A stretch of DNA of 64,000 nt from Kryptolebias marmoratus (GCF_001649575.2 NC_051434.1:7724255-7788254); one strand, 5' to 3'; counted from the stretch's first letter, positions 1 through 13,208 are shown. Program-made: numbers and translations. The notes: generated from the sequence alone by a model not told the origin.

Positions 1-2944
1 TAAAATTGATTCCTGTCGTGTTATTCAGGTTTCATATTTTCATATTTTCTCTATCACTGTCCACTGAAGACCAGCACCAGTTATTCAGGCCTATTGTCTT
101 TGTCTCAAGTCCAAGGCCACTCTCCTGTCTTTGTCTTCTCCTCACCTCCTTTATTCATCCATTTTAACCATCGATGACCTCAAAGCGTTGAGGTTTTTGC
201 TGTAGAAATGAGTGTTTTTTTCCCAAGTGTACGGTTAATCGCTGAGCTGCTGTTGGTAACACATCGCCCTGCTCAACCCGCCAACACCCCTCCTCCTCCT
301 CATCCTCATCCTCCTCCTCCTCCGTGGTGCATCACCCCACTCGCTCGCTTTCAATCTCTCCTTCTCTCTCCTTCACTCTCCTGGCTTAATATTGATCTGA
401 ATTCATTTGTTTTCTATTGATCTGCCACTCCACCCTCTGCCGCATTGAGCAAACACCAGGACACACACCATGCACACAAACGCCTTCAGATGCAGCACGT
501 GCACGTCTTTTGTAAGCCTGGCATGTGTACATACACAGCACCTGATGTAAAAACTAAACCCCCTCCCATTTACAAACCTTGTATACTGAACGTCATGCGC
601 ACACAAGTACCTGCAATCACATGCTCTTGATCTGAAGGGGTTAAGAGGCTGAAAACATGGTTTGAAGAGGTTTCAGCTCGGCCATCAGGCAAGCTAATGA
701 CATACAAAGGAACCTGGATTCTGTATTGATCCAACACTTCAGCAGTGAGATGAAAACATAGGCAGTCCAGAGCCGCCACTGGCAGGCGACACAATTACAG
801 CTGCAGTTCATTTCTCAGGTCTGCTGAAATGTACTCAGAGTCATTAGTGCAAGAAATGAAAGGAGTTCATTTTGATGGTAATTGTGCAGAGTTCTACGAG
901 CCAAGGTGACATTTGTGGCAGTAATTGTGTGTTTTTTGAAAACCATTCATGGACTCAAATTGTGAAAATATTAAATTAAGTCAATCAAGGATAAAGCTAC
1001 ACAATATTCTAGTGCTTTTTTTTTTCAACGACTGCATCATAGCAAATGTTAAAAAAAAATGTGATGGTGAGCTGTATTTATCGGTGGATGAGGTGGAGGC
1101 TGTCACTGCAGCATAAATTAATGGCAATGGTAACATTTGTCTGGTGTGCCCTTGTTGTGTCCCATTAACTTTATCCTGAAACCGATAAGATTTGTTAACA
1201 TTTAACTTATGTTTAAGCTTTTTTGACCTGTTTGAGTTAGTAGTGTTTAACAAACTAAAAGACTTCTTTGTTGTTGTTTTTTTTAGTTGAAAGGTTATTT
1301 TTTTGCCACATTTGTAGAAATAAATTCAACAACAGTGAGATGTATGATTGAAATGATTTAAATATGTTCACGTGTGCACGTTTCAGTGACTTTATAGGTA
1401 AATAAAAGACAAAAGCAGTTGTTATTTCCAAAGCCATCAACCAAATTATGATCCTTTTAAACGCCTTGATCGGCCAGAGGAGCAAAGGTTAGAAGAGACT
1501 ACTTTTGACACTTTTAACAGTTATTCAACGTTTCTGACCCGTGCTGGCAAAATAAGCCCTGGTGAGGAATTTTTCAGTCTTGAGTTATTATTATTTTTAA
1601 ATTCTCCATCCCAGACGCATCAAAACGACATGTAGTTTGTTGAAATTTGGTGATTTATCACCTGGCAGCGAGCTAGTTTTGTTTATGAAAGTGCTGGTTT
1701 AAAACTAAATTTTTATCAGTCTGGAGGGAGGTCGTCGGGAATTCCAGCCCTGTATTTAAATAAGGGGAATCCCTGAGCTTCACAGCATTATATGAATGGA
1801 TTTCCCTGTGTTATGGCAGCCAGCAGAGAAAAATGGTCAGTTTCAAAAGAAATTAAAAGGAATAAAATTAAAAATGATTACTTCTGAAGACCTGAATGTT
1901 AAAAAACCTTGATTTTAATAGTAAATTATAGTTTCTGGGATTGCTGGATGGTGTTTTTCTGGACTCGTTTTTATGCATATCTCAACATAGCCTGTACTCA
2001 TTCTGACTAATTTTGCCAGCACGGGTTACATTTTTTCTTCTTAAAAGAGAGATAACAAATGCATCTGCATATTATTTGGGTTTGAGCGAGTCTAATCCCA
2101 CGTTAACTCTACTATTATTTGCTTCTAATCTTTCCTGTCATCCTTTTGATGGAAACGGTCCCAATTGGTCTCCATCTTCAGGAATCCGACCAGCTTTTCA
2201 GCGGTCCCACCTGGTTGGTGGCACTAAGTTGCCATGACACCAGACTGTTTGTCCTGCCCTTTGACCTCCTTTCAGGACATGCTGGGCTAAGTCGGAATAC
2301 ATCTCCAGCAGCGGCTTGAGTTCAAAGGGCCGGACAGGAAAGAAGCAAGAGGAAGAGGCTGTGTAGACCCAACACTATATTAGATGAGGCGCATCAAAGG
2401 CAGTGCCCTGCCTAAGATCTTCCTAAGTGCATGTTGACACGAGCGCGCAAACCCAAATACATCTATACACGTGGGAAATGTAAGCACATACCAACACAGA
2501 AGCCACATATTTTGTCTGTGTTGTCTCTCTTTGTGCTGCTATGTCATAATTATTGCATTTGTTTGACTGACTGCTGTTTAATTTATAAGGTTAGGCTGTA
2601 TTTTTGTCGTTATTAATGTATTATTCATCACCACTATCTTTAACCGTCTCTGCTGAAGATGTGTTTTGTTCCACCCTCTCATTTATCCTTTGCTGCTTTT
2701 TTTTTTTTTTTTTTACTCACTTATTTCTTTGTGTGGTCAAATGCAGGGATTGATTCATTTTGGTTTTTGTTTCATGATTTTGGTTTGACGTTTTGCATCG
2801 CTTCTACATTTTATTGCCTTCAAAAACAGGGTAAAAAACATACCTGGTTTTATTATCATATCCCAAGTTTATGAGTCAGATTTTCCATTGATGCTTCAGT
2901 TCTTATCATGCTGGTTATAAATAATCGTATATTCGTTATTTCAG
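1..2944. other. Non-coding stretch, no gene recognised
   Basis: Only short, low-complexity open frames occur here, and none resembles a protein I know. The stretch has pyrimidine-rich runs around 270-370 (CTCCTC repeats), a poly-T tract at about 2698-2714, and otherwise AT-rich unique-looking sequence. It could be intergenic or an intron of the tentative gene whose exon-like segments begin at 2945. Confidence 0.6.
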
Positions 2945-5900
2945 AAATATCCCGGACATTCAGAGAGAAGCGGCCTGATGAGAAGACAGCCTCGCAGAAA
3001 AGAAACCTACACCCTGGTTGGGAGGTAAAGGCCTCTTTATCATCTGCTCCTTCGTGTTTCCGCTGCCAAAAAATTTAAACGAAAAAGAGAGCAAACAGCT
3101 TGAAAGTTCAGAGTTTGCGACCGAGAACATCAGCTTGCAACTCCAGCATTTACACGCCTCTCATCTTTTTTTATCTTCTCCGTCAGTTTCTGTCTTGACT
3201 TTCAGACTTGTGTGCTTTTTGCTCTAATTTACAGTATGTGTTGAAATCAAGTTGTTTTCCACTCGCCACAACAAACAAACTGCTTTCCAATTGGTTTAAC
3301 ACATTCAGGCCAGTTAGGGGGGAAAAAGAAACAACATAATTTGTACTACTTTATCATCATTTTATGTTATTCACCATAATTGCATATGGGGCCACACACA
3401 CATACAATTGACAAATGGCTTACATTACACCCACAAAAGCAAAAGAGCAATAAGAAAACCAATTTAAAATGGCACACATTATTTAAAATAATTACATATT
3501 GGATGAATATAAACACCCCCATTATGGAAAATAAGCATTAAATTGTTAGTGTACATTTTTTATGCTTAGATGTGCTGTGCACCTCTACGCAAACAACAAC
3601 TGCAGCTAACACACATCCACAGAGCGTGCACACGCACACTGGCCCACACAAACCAATAGCCATTGACAACACTGCCCTAGCAACCATTGGGCATCATGCC
3701 AAGCCACCGAGGTTGCCTGGTACTGTGTTCCCATGGCAACGCTTTCTGGCTTTGTAAATAAGGTACGTGGAGAGCAAAAAAAAAAAAAGGGGGGGGGCGG
3801 TGCTTGGGAGAAATTGCACTATAGTATCACATTAAGAGAGCTAATAATTTATGGTTTGTGAATAATTATCCTGGCCCTTCACCAGATGCTATTCTTACTG
3901 AAGAGGTGCATTAGCAACAGTGGGGATCTCAGGTCAGAGTCCTCCCACCGCACACACACACACACACACACACACATCTTTATTTGTGTCGGACAAGAGA
4001 GAAGCATCTAAATCTTCTTCCCTGTTGTTTACCACTGTCTTATAAAATTCACAGGGCGTACATTATAATGGCCACCGGGGAAGTTTAATCCCTGCGTTTG
4101 ACGAGGTTCTGGAGAAAATCTGTTGCATCCGTTTGTCTGTCTGTCCACATATTCTTGTTTTTTCACCCTGTAACTCACCCTAGATTTACTCTCAACCAAA
4201 AATAAAACACAAATGTGTGTATCTGATACTAACATACATATACAAACATTTTAACAGGAAACACTTTTAGTTTTAATGTTACCAATTCTTTCAACCGTGA
4301 CCTTGATTGTGTTAGACACAGAAGTCATAAAGGTAAGTAATAAAAATAATATCTGATTTAAAGTTTTATTTTAAATTGCTCATTTACTCAGAACTAACTG
4401 CAGAATTATTAGAAGTAATTAAACTGTATTTTGTAGATCCTGTTGCTGGTGTTTAAAGCATCCTTTACTAGTTTGAACCCAAGTTTCTGGGAGAATAAAA
4501 TTTGCTTCCTGTTTTTAAAGGAAGCAACCACATCGTTCGTGTGTCTGTCTGTGTCCTGACATCTGCACAGATTATAACACAACATTTAAAGACTCCATCT
4601 GAAATCAAATTGAAGAGACTTTTTTTTCAGTAAAAATAATATTCTTCATCAGTCGGGATGAGTGTCGGGAGGATCTTGTGTATAACAGTTTTTCTCCTTT
4701 GTTTCATTTTCTGATCAGTTTGTTGTCAGCTACTCTGCTTTTGGTCCAAATTATTGTTTTTAAAAACACTTTAGTCACTTAATGTGTGTCATATTGAATT
4801 ATTTGATTACTACAATGACTTATTCAGAAAAACTAATGTTTGGTTTTGTCACATGCTTTATTTTAGAAGAAATATGAAATATTTTGTTTTAAATTAATCT
4901 GCACAAGCTTAATTTAGATTGCACTGGTGGCACAACAGGTTTTCTATAACCAAACCAACATTTTAGTGCTTTTGTTTTATTCTTTGATTCAGCATGACTA
5001 ATTTTTTTTTTTTTTTGGTTTCTGAAGAGGCTGAGCTGTAATTTTCTCAAAGCCTCACCTGACCCGGCAGCAGCTGGGTTTCGGGCTTCTAAACCACCCA
5101 GGCCTCTGGCGAAGGGACTTCCCACCAGACTCACATCAGCACACAAACATGCCCGGGCAGATTGGCAAAGAGCTGGCATTGGCACAACCGTGCCGCATGC
5201 ATACGTGACCCGACTGCGAATGAGGCGATCCAAGAGGTATAAAAAGGGGAGACGAGGAATCAAGGGGATGAAGGGAGGAGACTAAGTTGGTATAAACAGA
5301 GATTGTCTGAATTAAAGGGAGGGGGAGAGAAAAAAACAAAAAAGTTGGGAAAGAAATTTGGACTTGAAATATTCTGTGATAAAGAGCAAAGTAAAGCGCA
5401 CATGGTGGAGGGAGGACAGCAAAAGAAAGGAAATGAAGGGTAGGCGGAGGCCGGGCTTTTAAAATGGAAAAGGGGAGTGGAGAGAGGTGAGGTGAATGGG
5501 TTTGTGTTTGGAAGCTAGCCAAACAACCAAAATAAAGTGTTTCTTTCAAGCATGCGGTGCTTCTGAAACGCACCTTGCAGGGGCTGTGCGTCTCGCAATA
5601 ATGTGCGTCCACATTTGTCAGCAGGCGATGGAGTGAGTTACCATTTAAGGAATCTGTAATGTTGTGCTTGTAAACGAAGCCCCAGCCATCTTCAAATCCT
5701 AAGGTTGTATATTTTGGTGCATTGACAGAGCTGAATAGGAGGCCTTGCAGCTCAGCTTTGCAGCAGCTATCAAATAATCCATGAGTCCTTGAGGCGCGCA
5801 GCAGCAGTGTCAAAACACATCCATTGACTGCTAATAACAGCCAATTTTAAGCTTTTGCTGGAGATCACCTCAGCTAGATGTCGAATGTGTGGGCGCACCC

Positions 5901-7818
5901 CATTATTTATGGAGTATAATAAGAGAGATTGACTGGATAGTGCTGTTACTCCAAGCTGTCATCCAATTACTCACTCATTAGATTCTATTTGATACATTTG
6001 AAAACTAATATACAACAAACCAATTTCAGCATTAGCCTGAATGTACCTTGTTAAATACCTGGAATCAGCAGCCTCCCTTTCACGCGAAGTGCTGTCACCA
6101 TGACACCATCCTGAGAATCTGAAGAGGAAAATGTAAATACAAACACCTGCAAACATTAACTGAACTCATGTTCCCAGTATTTATCTATATTTACTGTCTA
6201 GACATACAAAGTCCCAAAAGCAGACTTTGAGTCTCTCTATTCAGTCATTCTTCCACTCACTGAGGGTGTGTTCACTAATATTTGGCTTTTATGATATTTT
6301 ATAGAGGTAGTGTGTTATATTTATTGATGCTCAACAATCGTTAAGTTAGCTCACTTTTAGAATTATTACTTATAATATTTTACTTTTAAATAACAGGCAC
6401 CATGTTAAGTGATAAAATGTGAAATAACGTGCATGAAAAGTGTTTTTCATGTCAAATACTTCAGTAAAACCCAATGATTGGACCGTATTCTTATTCGACA
6501 TAAATATAACACATGATAAGTGGATTATTGACTTAATCCATTGGTTGAATAATAATATAATGAAAGTCAAGGAAAGTCTGTCACAGCCTTTTTTTTTTTT
6601 TAAGTTTTCAGCTTTTTGAGTGTCAGAGTCTGAACATTTTCTATCCCTCACACCTTTTTATAAATATATATATTTTAATCAATAATGACCTACTTGTTGG
6701 AACTGAAAGTCTGATATAAAAACTGTATATTTTGGGTGCAGATTTAATGTACTGCGTTGATAAAACTACAGAACAGTCATGGTAACGTTTGAAGTTTTGA
6801 TCAGCTGAACCGGTGATATCCGACCGCTCTCTTCAGGGACTACGGCAGCACCGGAGCTGAAGCACTGGTCCGGTAAAACACAAACAATAGAAGGTGACTG
6901 CGAGAGTTTAACCTCCGAGAGACAGTAAAATAGTGCTCAGAAGCGCTGAATCAAATCTTTGAGGATATGGAAGATTCCAGCAGCTCTCCTTGCAGAAGTA
7001 GGTCATGCAGACGCCTACAGTAAGAACTGCAGGTTAAGTGCTCGTCTTTGTATTCCAGACAGTGAAGGTCTGCTGTGGCTTTTGGTGGGGGGAGGGGGTG
7101 TCTTTGTTCTGTGTCTTCCCACAAGAGGGAGACAAGTCCACAGAAATGCAAAGACTGCAGAATTTCATGATCACAGCCTTAAACTTTTTTTTGATCTTGT
7201 GGCGAGAGATTAAGATTTCCTTTCTCTTTGTTGTGTTTTCTGTTTTAGGTCGCAGCACATTTCAATTAGCAGGACGAGGATGTTGTGGCTTTTCCTAAAA
7301 CAGAAATGCCGAAACTATGATCGGCATGATCTGAAACATAGTTTTCTGGTGAATTCATGACATTGTGTGTGTGGAATTAGACGGCTTATGACGGCAGAAG
7401 GCAGGGAACAACAGATGACAAGAAGACAGAGAGACGGCAGACTCCAGCGCTGACCCTGCTCCGGTGCTCTGCAGTTTGAGGTAGTTGGTTGTATGGTTTC
7501 GCATAATAAACAGCCTGGAGATAACTGTACAACCTTCTAGCTTTCCCTGCGGAGTCACTCAGACTTCTGATGAATGCCTTCAGCCTGCCTGCCTCTTGAT
7601 GTGGTGAGTATTAAGACTGACAGAAAGAAAAAGCACTCAAAGTGAGAAAATTATTTACTTTTTTACAGGACTAAAAGCAAAAAACAGTTCAAGCACATTT
7701 TATATCAGGTCCCAGGATTGGATTTTATTTAAAATGCTGTTTTTTTATTTGGTCAAATCTCGTGCTATAAATCCAGTGTTTGTTCCTGTGAAAGGCAGAA
7801 ACGATGTGAGCGTCTGTG

Positions 7819-7850
<32 letters not shown>

Positions 7851-10144
7851 CCCAACCAGTATTAGATCTGAAATTGTTCTAATTTCTTCTCCAGCAAATT
7901 CAATTAGGAGCCAATAATCATATTGACACAAAAGCAAGCTATAAAACAGTTTCAGAGCTGACTTTAAATCTAATATATCTGGACTGGGTTTAATTAGGTT
8001 TTGCTTTCGAGGTCCAGCTAATCCAGACATCGATATAACCACCCTGCTCTGCAGCGCTCGTTGTTTTGCTGTTTGGTGCAGTCCAACGGGATATCATGCC
8101 AACTATCACTAAGGGTTACTTTCTGTGTCTGCTGAAATTAGATGGAACATTTCAAAGTTAGGACAGCAGAAAAAATAAGGAAATCTATTTATAGTTTTGT
8201 TGCTTGCGCAGTAAGAATGTGCTACTTTCATCATATTGCGCACCAGGCTTAGATCGGCCTTTATTGTTTTAAAAAACCTAAACGACATACTTTGGGTTTT
8301 ACTGACACAGCTCTGTGCTTGGGTTCGAACAGAGACAAAATCGAGCGGCGTCTGGAACTGAAACGGTTCTCGGCGGGCATCTGTCTGTTCTGTGGGAATT
8401 AAAATCTTCAAAATGAATGATCTGAATGAACCGACTGCACCCTGTATTAGAAGGCAGATAACGAGAAGGAGCCCAGACGTTAGAATCAATGTGCCCTGAA
8501 GAATGAGGCTGTGTGTGAACTTGCTTACTGCCTCCGCCTCCCTCTTCCTCCCGCACGCCACCCCTCCCCATCACCCCCACCCTCCCCTGTCCCCCAGTGT
8601 GTCTGGCTAGTGGCTCAGACACCCAGTATCCGCATTGCGTTGCAGTGCTCCAGCGAGGAAGGGATAAAAGAGCACATATCAGCAATCTCTGCTGAGCACT
8701 GCTTCCTTTCTGTACGCACACAAAGAAGCAATCCCTCGCACCCGTTCTCCACCTGCCGTTTCATAAGAGGTGGCCTGGTCCTGCATTTATTAGTTTTATA
8801 CACCACTTTTGTTTCCTAAAGTAACTCTGCTGTTTTTGTGTTGCTACTTTTAGTAAGTTCCTATGCAAATCTGAACAAGAAATTCAAGGTTAGCTTCATT
8901 TATGTTGAAACTTTTATTTAAATTTCCCTCCACTTTGACATGAATTATAGTTAAACGTGAGCCTTTCCATTGTTAATTGTTGGTAGTCGTACAGTGAGCT
9001 GAGTGTTACAGAAACAGGGAAGAAAAGCAGCAGTGTTGTGGTCAGAATGGCTGGGAGGTTAATCACCTCTGGGCTCGCTGTGGCTTTGATCCTCACGCTG
9101 TGCAAAATCCACAGCTTTGAGCTCCCTCCTCTGACGCTTTCCCACCCGTCCGCCGCCTTCGAACACACACAGACACGCTTTCGCGCAGCTGTGCACGAGG
9201 AGCAACCGTGCACACGGGCGCCCCTCCCTCCGAACATGTTGAACCTCTCTCCTCCAGATGCACGAGCATCACACACAACACAGTAATAGACACCCACGTA
9301 GAGACATGAGAATATAGCTTTTTTTTTTTTTTTTTTTTTTTGGCGAGACGGGACGTCACGCCTGGTAAAAGTGGAAGGGGTTAGAGAGCGAGGGGGGGTG
9401 GGGGGAGAGGAGGCGACAAGGGAAGGAGGGAAGGATGAAAATGAGGGGAAGGGCTGAGACAGAGCAGGAGGAGGCGGGGACAGGGTGATACAGGGTGTTC
9501 AGGCAAGAGAAGAGAAAGAGCAATAGCTGGACATACTGCATGCTTACATAAGTGTCTGTGACTGTGTGTGTGTGTGTGTGTGTGTGATATAAGCAGGTGA
9601 CACAGATTTATGAAGGGAGGGGGTCACAGCGCTGTTGATGATTGTTGGGGGTTGGGGGAACTGGGGGTGTTGGTGGAGCACCAGATAACGGAATCAATGC
9701 GATTGTCTGCGCGCGCACGCTCGTGTGTGTGTGTGTGTGTTTTGTACCTGCCTCATAGACATTGCCTGTTCGGACTCTAATCGCCTGGAGAATTAGTGAT
9801 GTGACTTGGCAGAGGGAGACAGGCACAGAACAGAGCCAGGGACAGCGCCTGAGAGAGGGATAGAAGAAGAGAACAGACAAAAAGAGGAGAGTGAGAGATG
9901 GAGGGGAAGCGAGAGGGGGAAAAGCTTTTCCGTTCGCCGCCGCGTTCTGTGCTCAGAGAAAGAGAAGACTGTGAAGATGGGGCAGGATAGGTTGTATCAA
10001 ATGCTATTTTCTTAACAAATGGATAAATTGTCTTTTTTTTCCCTGTCAGGAAGAAAATGGATTAATAACTCATCGTAAGAGTGTGTTGTGTGATTAGTGT
10101 GGGGGAGCGCGCGTACCTGTTCTATGTAAGGACATGAGTACAAA

Positions 10145-10175
<31 letters not shown>

Positions 10176-13100
10176 TTTTATGTAAGGAACAGCAGGCGAA
10201 GGCAAATGGTGAGTCCAGAATGACCTAAACGGGACACTTAACAAATTGAGACAAGCAGTTTGACCGACCAAATCCACCCGCCATCTTTGCTCATTTGAGT
10301 CTATCTTTATGTCCGATGTAGCTCGTTCTTTTTTCATTAATTAATTTATTTTTTGACATGAGAACATTTTTCTTATTCTCCCTCTCGCCTCTGGTTCGCA
10401 TCCTCCTCTTTGTCTCCGGTGCTTGCGAGAGCAACAGAGGAACTCATAAAACTGGGGCAGAGGAAAATATCTCAGAGCGCAGAGACAAAGAGGAAGCAGG
10501 GAGGCTGGGGAAATTCAAAACAGACAGCGACCGACTTGGTGTTCCGCGTGTCTTTTGTGGAGTCGCATGTTTGTCTCCTGGACAGAGACGGATTGTGGGA
10601 GCTCGGGACGTGTTCTGGCTGATACAGCTGTCATCCAGACAGGCTGACGCAGACATCCGAGCATTTGCACCCCGACTTCACGCCTTTTAAGTCAGACTTG
10701 TCTAACATGTATGTTGTCTGGGGAAAGAGGAAATCAGTGCAACTCTTTCAAGGCTGAACATCTTTGTCATGGGGGAGTGATTGCATAATCCTGTGAGATC
10801 ACAAGGCCTGTAGGAAATATAAGACGACAGTGATGTCTGCAGCTGTCGATGGTGGATGTATGTGCTCGCAGCGCAAGCGACGAGCACATCTAAAACTTAC
10901 ACTCACCCCAAGCTCAACTTACTTTTCTTACATCCTCGATTTCCAACTTAGACATTAAATTTTCAGATGCTCCCTCTTTGTATGGCCGTCTTTTTTTTCC
11001 CCCGAATGCTCGTCCACCTGTCTGCCGGCAGAGGGCACCTTTTTTTTGTGAATGTTTCACTGCGCTGATTTACAGGCGTTGTCTATGTGAGGAGCACGGA
11101 CAATGAAATGGCCCTGAAAAAAAAAAAAAAAATAAGCATTTCAATAATAAAAACTGCCTAAAAACAACATTTAAACGCTGAAGTCTGAACTTTCACTGAA
11201 TTCTCCTCTCTTCACAGGAGCGGGTCCAGGGTGGTGAAGCGGCGTCGAGACATTTCATGTCGGAGTGCGTCGTCGATCAAACGGTAAATTCCAAGGTCAC
11301 GTACTAACTGTGTCTCATTTTGGAGATTATTTCTCTCATCCTGTGAGATGATACGGATTATGAAATATTTAAAATCCTATTATTAAGTGTGGTAAACTTA
11401 CTGACTTTACTAAAACAAAGCAACAAGACATTTATTTAGAAATAATCCCGTATACTCCACACATTATGTAGGTTTTTATCTGTGGATGAAGCTGATTTGA
11501 ACCTCTGGCTCTAAGACGCCCCGCCTCGGTGTGCTTCATTGTCCCTGAGACCCTTAACCTGTGATGATTTTAAAGGTCACAGGTGAGGTCCTTGGGAACA
11601 AAGTTTCATGCATTTGCTTCAGTCAGTGGAACACGTGACAATGCCGCAGCCTCTGTAGAGCACAAATTTAAAATTCTGATGTTCAAAGACTGTTCAAAGA
11701 AAGTGACTCGCATGTAGCGGTCTGTAGAGAAACATGTTTTAAAAGGCCAACAGCAGCGATGTTCTCTGGAGGGGACAGTGCCTTTTGGCTGGCCTTGTGC
11801 ACCGAATTCATCCACGTTTCACTAAAAAGAAAGCCAAAGGTCGTGACCCCGATGTTATGGCTCACACTGGATTTTTACATCTGTTCAAAATGAGGCAACG
11901 TGACGTCACCGGATCCTGCCCAGCGGAGAATCCGTCGCAGATGTTTTAAAGCTTCCGTGCAACTGTGATGTTAAAATGTATGATACTTAATTATTCATCA
12001 CTTTCAGTTCACTCATCCTGTTCTTAAATGACTTCATTTGATAAAATAGTAACAATCATTTTAAAAACCCACAGTCACAACTTTTGGAAGCTAAAAGAAT
12101 GAGCTTCTTTCTTTAAACTTGGTACTTTGATTGAGAAAACAAGCCAAAAAAATGCTTTTAGACACCTCTAGATTTCCATGAATTTATGGAGGAATGATCC
12201 AGATCTGATTTAAGATGCTTATTTTATTATAAGAAATAATAAAATAAGCATCTTAAATCAGAAAAAAAAACAGCAGTAAAATTTAGCAGATTGTTAAAAA
12301 GTTTAATTTTTGAATTAACAAAGATTGTAATTAACATGTATTTGTATTAGTTGTCCTCTCTGGTGTCCTGCAGGACAGATTTGGAGCGCATTACATTTTT
12401 TTTTTTTTCTCCTCCTCTCTACGTCGTAAGACGAGATGAGTGTAGTTAAGATCAACGTGTAATATTTGGCTCCTGCAGAGAAGACGAATAAAAGTTCTCT
12501 GGCGAATTAAACGAACATAATAAGGCTTTCTGTCAGGCTCTCGCCCTGACACCCAGCCAGTGCGGCTCAGCGTTCCCTGGCTCTCAGCCCTGCGTGTATT
12601 TGTGCATCCCAGGACAGTTGACACTGATTGTTCAGGAGACAGACTGAGACACATTAGTACCCAGCTCGCTCCCGCTGCTGAAAAACACATTAACCGGCTG
12701 CATTGGGAGTCCTGTCTGGTAACCATGGCAAAGCACACAGGCAGGGAGGAGGAGGGCTGGGATGGGGCAGCGGGTTCAGCGCTCCGTCTCTCAGGGACTG
12801 TCTTTCTCAAATGCTCCTTCCTTTTCCTCCGGCCACGTCTGTCATTGTCTCTCAGCCTATCTTTTCGCCCGTCTAAACTGACAGCTTTTCCCCCCTCCGT
12901 CTCTCTCACACATGTAAACACATTTGCATATTTCTTTTTCTTCCTCCTTTCGATGCTGCTGATGACCTTACCTCGTACTCAGCCGCCTTATCTAAGTGCC
13001 CCGTGCAACATAATCTGCTTCACTTTCATTTGTCGTCTTTCTTCTGCGCTCTCCCCCCCCCCCCCCCCCCCCCCCCCCCNCAAATGCCTTTATTCTCATC

Positions 13101-13208
13101 AGGGTCTCTCCTGGTGGGGATGCGCAGTCAAGAGAAGATGAAAAAGATGTGAGACAAAGTGACAAACTAGAAGAAAGACTCGGATTATGGATCTTTCTGC
13201 TTCATTGA
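2945..13208 (+). CDS. Tentative unidentified gene: four in-phase exon-like segments (C-terminal part)
   Basis: Four segments carry good splice signals and share one reading frame. 2945-3024 (after TTATTTCAG, before GTAAAG) reads KYPGHSERS...TLVG and leaves two bases. 6837-6872 (after CTCTCTTCAG, before GTAAAA; 36 bp) adds DYGSTGAEALV. 11218-11283 (after CTCTTCACAG, before GTAAAT; 66 bp) adds a basic stretch containing SRVVKRRRDIS. 13103-13208 (after CTCATCAG) adds VSPGGDAQSREDEK... and ends at TGA 13206-13208. All three joins are phase 2, and the 36-bp segment could be skipped without changing frame. The tail is rich in Arg, Lys and Ser. I do not recognise the protein and see no start codon exon, so upstream exons would lie before position 1 or were missed. 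Several segments are also open in a second frame, so a non-coding RNA is possible. Confidence 0.25.
3660..3760. promoter_or_regulatory. Candidate NF-Y / RFX-type site cluster
   Basis: This short GC-richer island has three RFX (X-box) half-sites, AGCAAC at 3679-3684, GTTGCC at 3712-3717 and GGCAAC at 3735-3740. An inverted CCAAT (ATTGG, 3686-3690) lies between them and a direct CCAAT lies just upstream near 3653. No single full X-box is perfect. The call is inferred from motif density only. Confidence 0.25.
3951..3976. repeat. (CA)n microsatellite
   Basis: Thirteen CA dinucleotides without interruption. Confidence 0.95.
5570..6170. other. Candidate conserved non-coding element
   Basis: This stretch of balanced composition has no coherent coding frame and many homeodomain-type cores (TAAT, ATTA, CCAATTACTC, TCATTAG). 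Its texture, unlike the surrounding AT-rich or simple-repeat DNA, resembles vertebrate enhancers. This is inference from appearance; no alignment was possible. Confidence 0.25.
7821..7849. repeat. (CA)n microsatellite
   Basis: About 14 uninterrupted CA units starting after CTGTGC. On the - strand they translate as a (VC)n run, which explains a spurious open frame. Confidence 0.95.
7850..8045. other. Candidate conserved non-coding element
   Basis: The stretch contains CAAATTCAATTAGG, CCAATAATCATA, TTTAATTAGG and GCTAATCCAG, so TAAT/ATTA homeodomain cores and a TAATCC Otx/Pitx-like core lie within 200 bp. It has no coding signal. Inference only. Confidence 0.25.
9319..9341. repeat. Poly-T tract
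   Basis: A run of about 23 T. It is followed by a purine-rich (GA/GGGG) stretch to about 9,480. Confidence 0.9.
9563..9586. repeat. (TG)n microsatellite
   Basis: Twelve TG units. Further TG tracts lie at about 9,723-9,740 and 10,145-10,172. Confidence 0.95.
10145..10172. repeat. (TG)n microsatellite
   Basis: About 14 uninterrupted TG units. Confidence 0.95.
12204..12262. repeat. Perfect 27-bp inverted repeat with 5-nt loop
   Basis: The left arm, 12204-12230, begins TCTGATTTAAGATGC and ends TTATTAT. The right arm, 12236-12262, is its exact reverse complement, with the loop AAGAA at 12231-12235. The arms are AT-rich but not simple sequence. A smaller palindrome, CCATGAATTTATGG, lies just upstream near 12,177-12,190. 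It may be the core of a foldback or MITE element, or encode an RNA hairpin. No coding sequence overlaps it. Confidence 0.9.
13053..13080. repeat. Poly-C homopolymer ending in an ambiguous base
   Basis: Twenty-seven C followed by N at 13080. The true length is uncertain and this is probably a sequencing or assembly limit. It forms part of the pyrimidine tract before the exon-like segment at 13103. Confidence 0.9.

Noticed and set aside
5136..5813. 225-codon open frame on the - strand
   Set aside because: Pro/Ser/Leu/Phe-rich translation of purine-rich DNA, no domain, no splice context, composition of a chance frame.
8299..8721. Overlapping 140- and 150-codon frames on the - strand
   Set aside because: No recognisable motif, low-complexity Gly/Glu run from a CCCTCCCC tract, no codon pattern; probably chance.
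10358..10690. 110-codon frame with a hydrophobic N-terminus resembling a signal peptide
   Set aside because: No homology recognised and the remainder looks random; hydrophobic starts from T-rich DNA are common by chance.
12560..13141. 193-codon open frame on the + strand
   Set aside because: Contains (SL)n and poly-Pro from simple pyrimidine runs and crosses the N. Only the part after 13103 is considered, and in a different frame.
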